Assembly (NCBI GenBank): GCA_021014325.1
Contig: CM037462.1
Coordinates: forward strand, 7,670,501-7,734,500
Reading direction: 5' to 3'
DNA from: Plazaster borealis
Lineage: Eukaryota; Echinodermata; Asteroidea; Forcipulatida; Labidiasteridae
Length of the DNA stretch: 64,000 bases
In this document: positions 25,001 through 37,000 of the stretch, piece after piece
Layout: the number at the start of each line of letters is the position of its first letter
How positions within the stretch are numbered: the first letter of the stretch is position 1
Translations under genes and position numbers: made by a program
Notes under the pieces: model-generated
What the model saw: only the letters and a program-made list of their open reading frames with translations
What the model was told of the DNA's origin: nothing
Database searches by the model: none

Positions 25001-28000
25001 TGGTACTATATCGTAGATTTCATTGTGGTTTTCAATGGATCTTTGCCGGGAACCAGTACAGGGCGGGAAATTTCAAAATCTTAGAATCGAGGTCTAATTT
25101 TTTCGTTCAAATTGCAACAAAATTATTTAGAGAAAAACATGACCACAACAATAAACTGTTACCTGAACACAACATAAACAAGGTTCGATAGTAAATTTAA
25201 TGTGTGAGTTATCGTTGTAGTCCATCTTTAAGGGAATGTTAAATCTACTTGGATTGCTTATTTGCAGGTGTGCGGTTGTATTTTACAACCATTCCTTTCC
25301 AAGGAGGTTTGTTTGCAGGTGTAGGATCTAGAGATAGGCCGATTACTCTATGCCTTGTTCATATTAGACTACCTCCTGGGTTCACTGCTAATGCTTCCCT
25401 GCACAGACCAACCAATGTACATGCTGCTGTCTACAGTCAAGGTAATTTGGACTACTTCTTATAGCTCTTGTAACTACAATGGTATTGATATCTTAATTGA
25501 TATCTTAGTCGATATGTCACTATGTATATTACACTCTGTCGGTGTTTGTGCACAATGTTATATTTGTTGTCTTGTTTGATATAATCTTCATGCCTACTAT
25601 TCACATTGCCAAAGGAATGGCTGGTTGGTGAAGAAGTTGCTGCGGTTGATGTCTAGAGGTGAGTTTCAATAATGATGTAATGACCTTTGTTGTTTACTCA
25701 GGTACAATGCTGTTATGTTGCTCACAGTCTGAAGAGTCAGATCACTTATGGTGTCTCAATCCAGATTCCTTCCCATTCCAACGCTCACTCATGGAAACTC
25801 AGGTAACTATTTAATCTCACATCTTGCATTTACAGTCTCAAGATGAATCTTAAAAGAGCTGTTTGATTTAACTTGCTTATATAGTCTTCAGGAGACTGGT
25901 GCATTACAGCTCCAGAAGAAGTTATGTTGTTGTACTGATGTAGTAAACACAAACAATCCAAGGTTTCCTAACCTTTTAACCCTATTTTAGTAACATTTGC
26001 CAGGTAGTTGATCAATTATTCAATGTAACCATTCAACTGCACTAGCTGTGTACTGTGTATGATGTGTAGATGCATTTTTCACATAATTGCAGGCTGGATG
26101 GCATAGTGCATCTGTAATTCATATCCATGTGGATGATATTGAATGTTCATAGTAGGAGGGTATATGATGTGAAGTACATGTAGTCTATGCAGTTAATACC
26201 TCACATGGTATCTTCAGCTAACAACCCCCCCCATCTTAACCAGATGTATGACACTAACGGATTGTGATATGTTTTGTGTAGGTGACTCATTTGATTGCTA
26301 GTAGGACGTGGGTTATAGCTGAGGTTCCATCTATCCCACTCCTGACACCAAGGATTGATGTAGAGAAACCAAGACAAGCAGAACCACCTAGTGTAGTAAC
26401 TCAACACACTGTTACATCACCTTCATATGTGCTGCTTAGCTCAAAGGTAAACCATAGTATATCTATCGTTGACTGAACAACATCAAATGTAACATGCTCT
26501 TTATTCCCCTCATAAAATTGTGGAATAACATTTAATTAATTTCACTTTTGTAATAATGAAATCAACAGTTCTATGGTTTCCAAAAGCTTGGAGATGCATT
26601 AAGTATTAAATAGAGATGTTATATTACATTGTTGCATTTATAGTTTGGATTTTCTGAAATAAAATGAGCTGTTAGTTCATAGCTGTAAGAGCAAGCAAAC
26701 ATGAACATGAATGCAGCACTTTGTTATTGTTCTGAATTTAGCTGGTTCATAGAGGTGATGTTAGATGAAAGTTATAGACCAATCCATCCTCACATGGCCG
26801 AACATCACCAAATGGGAATGAGCCATCACAAACTTGGTATTCTATTGGCCACCAAAGTCTACCTAAACTAAAGCAATATGTAGTACAAGCAGTTGACACC
26901 TACAGTTATCAGCAACTGCAAATGTACTTATTGAACAACATTTTTAAAAAACCATCCTTGTGTAAATACAAAATTTGCACAACACTTTGGGCTACGAAAG
27001 CCAACAGACATGAAAATGTAACTCCACAGATGATCAGTTGCAAAGATGGGACTCTACTACATCTTGACTGAAGTGGTTTATACAGCTTGAATTCAGTCAG
27101 TTAAGCTACCATTTTTCCACCAAATGTTTACAACACGGCCTGTGACCTGTGATCATGTATGGAGAAAACAAATGCTGCACTCTGTCTGCAGAAGGCACTT
27201 CTGATCTTGTGTTCCAAAAATGTTTTTAGCAACATTTTGGCAAGTTAAAAATGAAAATAAAAAGAGTAAGACCTGAATGTGTAACATTCTTGTTATTGTG
27301 TCGGTGTTCATTGACATCTTTATTGTTCACCCCAACAAATATCAGTACATATAAGAATTTGCACAAATTTGAAATAGATTGAGAATGGTTTTCTATACAG
27401 GGTAGCTACCTGGTGAATAAATTACGTCCAGTGGATCAGTTACGTCAGCTCATGCTCAACAATATGGGACCAGATAACCCTGTGGTTGAAAGCTTCTTCA
27501 AACTACACAAGGTAAAGATACACTAGCATTCACTGGTTTAGATTGGTGACATCTGATTGGTTTGACTAAGAGTTGGAGCCAGAAGATAAAGGTGACCCAC
27601 CATTCTCAATTTAGAGAAGGGAATTTAAGGTTTGTTTCCACCACAACAAAACAAGGGGAGTGTTGGTGACGACAGCTAATAACAGTGAACATACAATATT
27701 CTCATGGTTTTTAACTATTTTTTTTTAATGTGGAAGTTTTTCTTGTGATCAGATTTCATGTGCAAGTTTTACAAGTAATACAAGTAGATCAGTCATTTGT
27801 ATACGTGTATTTATAAGGATAGTGAGAACAATTTCAAGGAAAGATGCTGTCATACTTGTATGACCACTGATGACATTATTTTTATTCTATTGTACAATAA
27901 CAATTTTGTTGTTGAATTTACAGGAGGATCAAGCTTGTGCAACCTGTCTCATTTTAGCATGTTCAAGAGCATCAAGTGATGTTCAAGTTACTGGTTGGGC

Positions 28001-31000
28001 AACTCAAGCATTCTTTCAACATGGTGGAGTAGCTACAATTAAATTGTATGGAACTCACATCCCAAATACACCAACTAACCTATTTGGTAAGAAACATACT
28101 CCAATTGGCTAGTAACCTCAATTAGGCATAACATCCTCAATTGGACATAGTATCCTCAATTGGGCAATGTATGTATTAATGTTTAGGGCAAGGTAACAGA
28201 GCCCATCTTATTCCCAGTCAAATTGTCTACTAGAGTTTACCCTCACTGGTATTTTTGATCATTATAATGAGTAATGAGTAATATTGTCAGACTGAGTGGG
28301 AAAACCCAGCAGGGAATGATTCTGAAAAGCGTCTAGCCATAATCCTTTTGAAGTGAACTTGCTAAGTCCAATTATGTAGTTGATTATTATTCATTGTATT
28401 GACAGGGAGTACATCACCTGTTACTGGGCAGAGATCTGATGGTCAATATGCTTCAATTCCTGCTGTATCAGGTACTCATCTGATTAACATTCAAATAAGT
28501 CATCAGTCACTTGCTCAATTCTACTTGTTAGTCAGTTAGCACAATGATAGGAAGTATTGAAACGGTGCCTTGTCATTAAAGGTTGTATACAGGATTGGTA
28601 GAGCTGATAAAATAGTCGCAGACAGTGATCATGTTTTGTGTGATAGACCATATACATGAAATAACAAACATGTGAAAATTTGGGCTTAATCCGTTGTGTG
28701 ATTCAGTAGAAAATGGTGAAAAACCATGCACATTTTTCAGCATGTAAACACATTGTCCTTTATTTTGGTTGTAACAACCGAAATCAGCTGTTGCATTTTG
28801 TAGGTTTTCAGATACAGTTTTCTTGAATATGACTTCATTTCAGAGGGAAGTATTTCACACAAAAAAAGTGGTTTTAGTATGAACTTCGTAATCAGTAAGC
28901 GTTCAGACTAAAATTAAACAATGATGTTTTTTATCCTTACCAATCCTGTATAATACCTTTAAATGAGATTGACGTAACACCTGAATATTATGAATAATAT
29001 ATGTTGCATTACAAGAGATATTTAATCTTTTGGTGATTGAGTAAGAATATATTATTATTGCAACAATAAAATAGATGACAAAGAATCCTATTATTAATTG
29101 ACAACAAAAACCAAGTTGGTAGAATACTTTATTGAACTTCTCAATACATCTTTTACTTTATTCAGTATCCAGGTGCCACTCTGCAATTCCAATCTCTCAT
29201 TTGTTATTTGAAATCTGATTCTTGTAGGTATGCAGCCCACTGTAGCCTCTACTCCACTACCAAATACTGGTGGAGTCCAGGCTAGGAATCAACAAGGACA
29301 AACACAGAGCTCTAATGATGTGGAGTTCTCAGGAAAGTTCAAGGGTCTTTGTCTGTATTTTGGCAGAATAACGAGGTGAGGCAAAAACATTTCTCTAATA
29401 ACAGGGACATTGAATTTGAAGTTGCCTGTCTTGATGTTACTAAAAAGTTTTTCTGGTAATATACTAGCCTGCAGGTTGTCATTGACAAAGTGATAGCTAG
29501 CCCACTTTTGAAGTTCATCTGGTCTAAAACAGATTATGATATTCAAAGGAGTAACACGTCAGTAGTAAGTGCAAACAAATTGCTTAGTACAGAAAGCTAT
29601 TGCTTAACGGAAATAAATGACTAACCAAAGTGGCATGCTGTTTATATTGTTGTGACTGGTGCCCTGTCGGACGATTAGGATTCTGAAATGCTGACAATAA
29701 ACAGGTCTGTTTTGTTATATCTGGAGCTCAACCAACTTACTAAGTTTTTTAGTCTTAAACAATAATAGTCATCTTTGCTACCGCAGAGAACGTGAAGTGT
29801 TTGTTATACTTGTCAACAGTAAGTTGAAATGGTTTAACAAACTGATTGTTACAGTACTTGGTGCTGACATTAATGTAACCCCAGTACATGGACTCCATAC
29901 CTTCATGTTTGAAACACACAGACCACTTTGGGAATCACTGGTTGCAGTTCAGGCTCCATCCGTTGGATATAGATCTCAAAATACCTTGGTAAGATATTCT
30001 TCTACAATGATGTCTTGTTAGCTGTAGCTCTGTAATAACAAAGTTTTATGAAGATCTGCTGGTGGCAAAATCAACTTATATCTTTTAGTTATTGTATGCA
30101 TGCACATTTAGTGTTCACATTGTGTAAATCAATGACATGCTTTCCAATTCTGCAATAGACTGTGCAAGTCTCGCGCGTATCGGAATGAGAAGACACGTCA
30201 AACGAAGAACACTTTTTTCTCTGAAATCAAATCTTTGTTTTAAATTATACCTGTGACAAAATCTGAACAACAATAATACTCACTACATGTTTACAAATAT
30301 TGTGTCAAATATTATTGAAGCAAAATTAAAACTCGGGATATGCTTATATGATCCTAACTTTTCAGAAACCTCTTACGTGGGTTCGCGATGGTCAAACGGG
30401 CGTAAAATTAACGCTTGACGCAGTTTACAGAGGACACTGACGCCTCAACAACCATATACTGCAATGAAAAGGCTTCGCGTTGCAATTACAGCATCTGGCG
30501 ATTATCATCGCGCATCCAAAACAAGCGTTCACATAAGTTTTGTGATTGGAGGTGAGCACAAAATTCTTATTTTTTTGCAGTAACCGGAAGCTGAGGTCAA
30601 GTTTAATTCTCGGGTTTTCTTCGTTATATTGTTGAATTGATTTTTCTTTCATATTTTTTTATCACTAAGTATTACATTCCAACAACATATATGTTTGTCA
30701 TGGTCATAAACCACGCTAAACTAAAATAATTGACAAAACAAAATCTTGCCCACGTAAAACTCCATATGGTTGGGACCACAATGGTCCCGGAAGTTCAAAT
30801 ATGCATGAGACTGGCACAGTCTATTCATTGCAGGTGTCACTTTTCTAATGATATTGATGTATTTCTTTCAATAACTCTTTTGTAATCAAGAATGATCAAA
30901 GTATCAAGAAATGTTTTTAAAATCATGTAAAAACAACATTGTAACAAGGTTTTGAAGAATTCACTGAGATAGTCGGAATAGAAGTCTGTTATATTTTCTC

Positions 31001-34000
31001 ATTAAGATGAAAGTCAAGACAAGTGAAATGAGGTGTGATTGTACCTTGTAGTCAGCCAAAACAGTCACCTGTGCAGGACTTGGCTGACAACTTGGTGTTA
31101 TTTTGTTGCTAAATATTACAGCAGTACGGTTGAATAGTTTAGATTACAGTTGCTTCTACAAACTAGTACAGAAGCTTGATAATCAACATTGGTAAGATTG
31201 AAAATATAAAGGTTCACAGATTTGCACATAACTTACATGGTATAAAGATGGTCATGGTGGAACTTCCCTCAAAACCCTTTTGCTTGAAATGCTACAGTTT
31301 TTGAGAAATGGGTTAGATTTGATCTCGCAGGTCCCAAAACCCAATGTTTGAAAACAGTGAAAACAATGAACTCTAGAGCTTAAGCTTTTAAAGGTGTATT
31401 TCATGTATATGTTGGGTCACATAAAGTGTAGCTTCTGGTCTTTGCCTAGTACCAATATTGGCAGCGTCCTTTATATAAGGAGTGGGACATTTTATGTAAA
31501 AAGTAACATAATGGAAACTATATTTCTTGAATACTTGTATAATTTGATGTCTGGACTTTCTTTCCGATCCTTTATATTAATTCAGCTGATGACTAACTTT
31601 GATAGTAATGAGTTATGCTGGGTCCTTGATGAATTGAATGCATTGAAGGACTTCTTAGATCAGAGCTCACAGTATACAGCAGTAGCTGAAAGGTAAGACG
31701 GATGTATTGAGAATACTATAGGAAAGCTTGTTTATTTTCAATTATCAGTCTATGTATTTGGCATTGGCTGTGAAGGGACTTACTGTGCTTCCTGGAGGGA
31801 AATTCAGACATGTTTGGACAATTTCTCTGATTTATTACTGATGATTGTCATGAATTCTCTGGTGAAAGTTAAGTTTGATATGTGGTTAATGAAGTTAAAA
31901 ACAACTTACATCAACTATAGATGGCACTGTTGATAAGGTTCACGATCATGTTGTATTCAATAATAATAATATACAATGAAGCATTAATGAGAAATCCCAA
32001 TCCTTCATCAGGCTGTTAGGCCATATCCGAATTGGTGGCTATGGCTATGTCTACGCCTGTTGCTAAGGGTGTTGCTAAGGACATTTTATACTTCAACACC
32101 TGATGACACGACAATCAAGTCTTTGCTGTAGCCGTAGTTGTCAATTTGGACAAAGCCTTGGAGCACGTTGTCAAACATTACCTTCTTTATTTGGATTGTT
32201 TGGAGCATGCTGTCAAACACTACCTTCTTTATTTGGATTGCTTGGAGCACACTGTCAAACATTACCTTCTTTCTTTGGATTGTTGGAGCACACTGTCAAA
32301 CATTACCTTCTTTATTTGGATTGTTCAGAGCATGCTGTCAAACATTACCTTCTTTATTTGGATTGCTTGGAGCACACTGTCAAACACTACCTTCTTTATT
32401 TGGATTGTTTGGAGCACACTGTCAAACACTACCTTCTTTGTTTGGATTGTTTGGAGCACACTGTCAAACATTACCTTCTGTATTTGGATTGTTTGGAGCA
32501 CACTGTCAAACATTACCTTCTTCATTTGGATTGTTTGGAGCATGCTGTCAAACACTACCTTCTTTGTTTGGATTGTTTGGAGCACACTGTCAAACATTGC
32601 CTTCTTTATTTGGATTGTTTGGAGCACACTGTCAAACATTACCTTCTTTATTTTGATTGTTTGGAGCACAGTGTCAAACATTACCTTCTTTATTTGGATT
32701 GTTTGGAGCACACTGTCAAACATTACCTTCTTTATTTGGATTGCTTGGAGCACACTGTCAAGCATTACCTTCTTTATTTGGATTGTTTGGAGCGTGCTGT
32801 CAAACATTACCTTGTTTATTTGGATTGTTTGGAGAACACTGTCAAACATTACCTTCTTTATTTGGATTGTTTGGAGCACACTGTCAAACATTACCTTCTT
32901 TATTTGGATTGCTTGGAGCACACTGTCAAACATTGCCTTCTTTATTTGGATTGTTTGGAGCACACTGTCAAACATTACCTTCTTTATTTGGACTGTTTGG
33001 AGCACAGTGTCAAACATTACCTTCTTTATTTGGATTGTTTGGAGCGTGCTGTCAAACATTACCTTCTTTCTTTGGATTGTTTGGAGCACACTGTCAAACA
33101 TTACCTTCTTTGTTTGGATTGCTTGGAGTACACTGTCAAGCATTACCTTCTTTATTTGGATTGTTTGGAGCGTGCTGTCAAACATTACCTTCTTTATTTG
33201 GATTGTTTGGAGCATGCTGTCAAACACTACCTTCTTTGTTTGGATTGTTTGGAGCACACTGTCAAATATTACCTTCTTTATTTGGATTGTTTGGAGCGTG
33301 CTGCCAAACATTACCTTCTTTATTTGGATTGTTTGGAGCACACTGTCAATCATTACCTTCTTTATGCGGATTGTTTGGAGCACACTGTCAAACATTACCT
33401 TCTTTATTTGGATTGTTTGGAGCACACTGTCAAACATTACCTTCTTTATTTGGATTGTTTGGAGCACACTGTCAAACATTACCTACTTTATTTAGATTGT
33501 TTGGAGCATGCTTTCAAACATTACCTTCTTTATTGGTTTGCCGGGAGCACACTGTCAAACACTACCTTCTTTATTTGGATTGTTTGGAGCACACTGTCAA
33601 ACATTACCTTCTTTATTTGGATTGTTTGGAGCATGCTGTCAAATATTACCTTCTTTATTTGGATTGTTTGGAGCACACTGTCAAACATAACCTTCTTTGT
33701 TTGGATTGTTTGGAGCACACTGTCAAACATTACCTTCTTTATTTGGATTGTTTGGAGCATGCTGTCAAATATTACCTTCTTTATTTGGATTGTTTGGAGC
33801 ACACTGTCAAACATTACCTTCTTTATTTGGATTGTTTGGAGCACACTGTCAAACATTACCTACTTTATTTAGATTGTTTGGAGCACACTGTCAAACATTA
33901 CCTACTTTATTTAGATTGTTTGGAGCACACTGTCAAACATTACCTTCTTTATTTGGATTGTTTGGAGCACACTGTCAAACATTACCTTCTTTATTTGGAT

Positions 34001-37000
34001 TGTTTGGAGCACACTGTCAAACATTACCTTCTTTATTTGGATTGTTTGGAGCACACTGTCAAACATTACCTACTTTATTTAGATTGTTTGGAGCATGCTG
34101 TCAAACATTACCTTCTTTATTTGGATTATTTGGAGCATGCTGTCAAACATTACCTTCTTTGTTTGGATTGTTTGGAGCACACTGTCAAACATTACCTGCT
34201 TTATTTGGATTGTTAGGAGCACACTGTCAAACATTACCTACTTTATTTAGATTGTTTGGAGCATGCTGTCAAACATTACCTTCTTTATTTGGATTGTTTG
34301 GAGCACACTGTCAAACATTACCTTCTTTATTTGGATTGTTTGGAGCATGCTGTCAAACATTACCTTCTTTATTTGGATTGCTTGGAGCACACTGTCAAAC
34401 ATTACCTTCTTTATTTTGATTGTTTGGAGAACACTGTCAAACATTACCTTCTTTATTTGGATTGTTTGGAGCACACTGTCAAACATTACCTTCTTTATTT
34501 GGATTGTTTGGAGCACACTGTCAAACATTACCTTCTTTATTTGGACTGTTTGGAGCACAGTGTCAAACATTACCTTCTTTATTTGGATTGTTTGGAGCGT
34601 GCTGTCAAACATTACCTTCTTTCTTTGGATTGTTTGGAGCACACTGTCAAACATTACCTTCTTTGTTCGGATTGCTTGGAGTACACTGTCAAGCATTACC
34701 TTCTTTATTTGGATTGTTTGGAGCGTGCTGTCAAACATTACCTTCTTTATTTGGATTGTTTGGAGCATGCTGTCAAACACTACCTTCTTTGTTTGGATTG
34801 TTTGGAGCACACTGTCAAATATTACCTTCTTTATTTGGATTGTTTGGAGCGTGCTGCCAAACATTACCTTCTTTATTTTGATTGTTTGGAGCACACTGTC
34901 AAGCATTACCTTCTTTATTTGGATTGTTTGGAGCACACTGTCAAACATTACCTTCTTTATTTGGATTGTTTGGAGCACACTGTCAAACATTACCTTGTTT
35001 ATTTGGATTGTTTGGAGCACACTGTCAAACATTACCTACTTTATTTAGATTGTTTGGAGCATGCTTTCAAACATTACCTTCTTTATTGGTTTGCCGGGAG
35101 CACACTGTCAAACACTACCTTCTTTATTTGGATTGTTTGGAGCACACTGTCAAACATTACCTTCTTTATTTGGATTGTTTGGAGCATGCTGTCAAATATT
35201 ACCTTCTTTATTTGGATTGTTTGGAGCACACTGTCAAACATAACCTTCTTTGTTTGGATTGTTTGGAGCACACTGTCAAACATTACCTTCTTTATTGGTT
35301 TGCTTAGAGCACACTGTCAAACATTACCTTCTTTATTTGGATTGTTTGGAGCACACTGTCAAACATAACCTTCTTTGTTTGGATTGTTTGGAGCACACTG
35401 TCAAACATTACCTTGTTTATTTGGATTGTTTGGAGCACACTGTCAAACATTACCTTCTTTATTTGGATTGTTTGGAGCATGCTGTCAAACATTGCCTTCT
35501 TTATTTGGATTGTTTGGAGCACACTGTCAAACATTACCTTCTTTATTTGGATTGTTTGGAGAACACTGTCAAACATTACCTTCTTTCTTTGGATTATTTG
35601 GAGCACACTGTCAAACATTACCTTCTTTATTTGAATTGTTTGGAGCACACACTGTCAAACATTACCTTCTTTATTTGGATTGTTTGGAGCGTGCTGTCAA
35701 ACATTACCTTCTTTATTTGGATTGTTTGGAGCGTGCTGTCAAACATTACCTTCTTTATTTGGATTGCTTGGAGCACCTTCTTTATTTGGATTGTTTGGAG
35801 CACACTGTCAAACATAACCTTCTTTGTTTGGATTATTTGGAGCACATTGTCAAACATTACCTTCTTTATTTGGATTGTTTGGATCATGCTGTCAAACATT
35901 ACCTTCTTTATTTGGATTGTTTGGAGCATGCTGTCAAACATTACCTTCTTTATTGGTTTGCTTAGACCGCATGTCAAACATTACCTTCTTTTTCTTTATA
36001 AGATTGAAGCTTTGCCACTGTCATTGTTTGATGTCTTTGGTATGTTATGATTGCTCTTTGTAGTGTCATCTCTACTGGGATGTTAAGTTTTGTGCGACCT
36101 GATTCTGTGATAGGACGACCAATGGGACAACTACAGCGTGAACACAACCAAATGCAACAAGGTAAACGAGTCCCAACAAATTATTTGATTTTCAAATAAA
36201 AAAATTGCAGCAATTTTTTTTTAAAGGAAAGTAGTCGTAAGTTAAAGATCAAGAATTAAAGGTGTATTTATAAAAATTGAATTTAAAGTTAGTGATAATT
36301 TGTTTTGATGTTTTCCTCAACGACCATACAAAGTTAACTTTGCCTCATAGTTTTGTGTTGCTGCCCAGTGTGATGTCAAAGGTTGATTGGTAACTACTTT
36401 TTGTCTTGAAACCTGCGCATGACTTTGAATAATTAGTAAATCTAAGAAAAATGATACAGTGAGACTTAAAGCTTAACATGGTCAGGAAACTATTGTGGGA
36501 TGAAGCCCAATAAAGATATAATGAGAAGAACCAGTACTAAGTCTCAATGTTCTGATCGCTGTGCTCTGTCCACCATGATACAATATAACAATAAACCATA
36601 TTGGTGTTTTATCTAGGTGATGCTGAAAATGTTGAGAAGAAAGCTTTGCAGAGTTTCCATCAGTTAGTCAAGAAAAGCTGTGAAGTGTTGGCTCTACTCA
36701 AACTACTGTGTTATCATCAGTTCCATACACTAGCTGCAGCATTACCACAGGTACATTCATATCTTATCATCAGTTCCATACTCTAGCTGCAGCATTACCA
36801 CAGGTACATTCATATCTTATCATCAGTTCCATACTCTAGCTGCAGCATTACCACAGGTACATTCATATCTTGTCATCAGTTTCATACTCTAGCTGCAGCA
36901 TTACCACAGGTACATTCATATCTTATCATCAGTTCCATACTCTAGCTGCAGCATTACCACAGGTACATTCATATCTTGTCATCAGTTTCATACTCTAGCT

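Larger units (their letters stand above)
16062..28086 (+). other. NUP155: NUP155 exons 1-13 (N-terminus and beta-propeller)
   Basis: Exons: 16062-16209, 16994-17131, 18623-18719, 18942-19105, 19460-19623, 20290-20389, 21386-21551, 22205-22302, 25268-25441, 25702-25802, 26282-26446, 27401-27511, 27924-28086. They encode residues 1 to about 596. Exons 1 and 7 have their 3' ends, donor included, copied in tandem into the following intron. Exon 9 follows a 38-bp array interrupted by a transposon. Acceptors and donors are canonical; exon 1 uses GTGAGT, exon 7 GTTAGT. Confidence 0.93.
28406..36161 (+). other. NUP155: NUP155 exons 14-18 (linker and start of solenoid)
   Basis: Exons: 28406-28471, 29228-29375, 29922-29988, 31586-31692, 36064-36161. 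They cover residues about 597-758. Exons 14 and 15 encode a Ser/Thr/Gln-rich linker that is poorly conserved, then [10 protein letters not shown]. Exon 16 (67 nt) gives [10 protein letters not shown], which fits the family's IWDASLVVE region. Its acceptor (ACACACAG) has a weak pyrimidine tract, and the stronger-looking CAG at 29884 would give an early stop. Intron 17 holds the 42-bp satellite. Confidence 0.88.

Noticed and set aside
32103..36063. Very long open frames (up to 589 codons plus, 384 minus) with repeats such as [14 protein letters not shown]
   Set aside because: They are produced by a 42-bp satellite whose unit is a multiple of three without stops in several frames. Several frames on both strands are open at once, and the region lies in a NUP155 intron.
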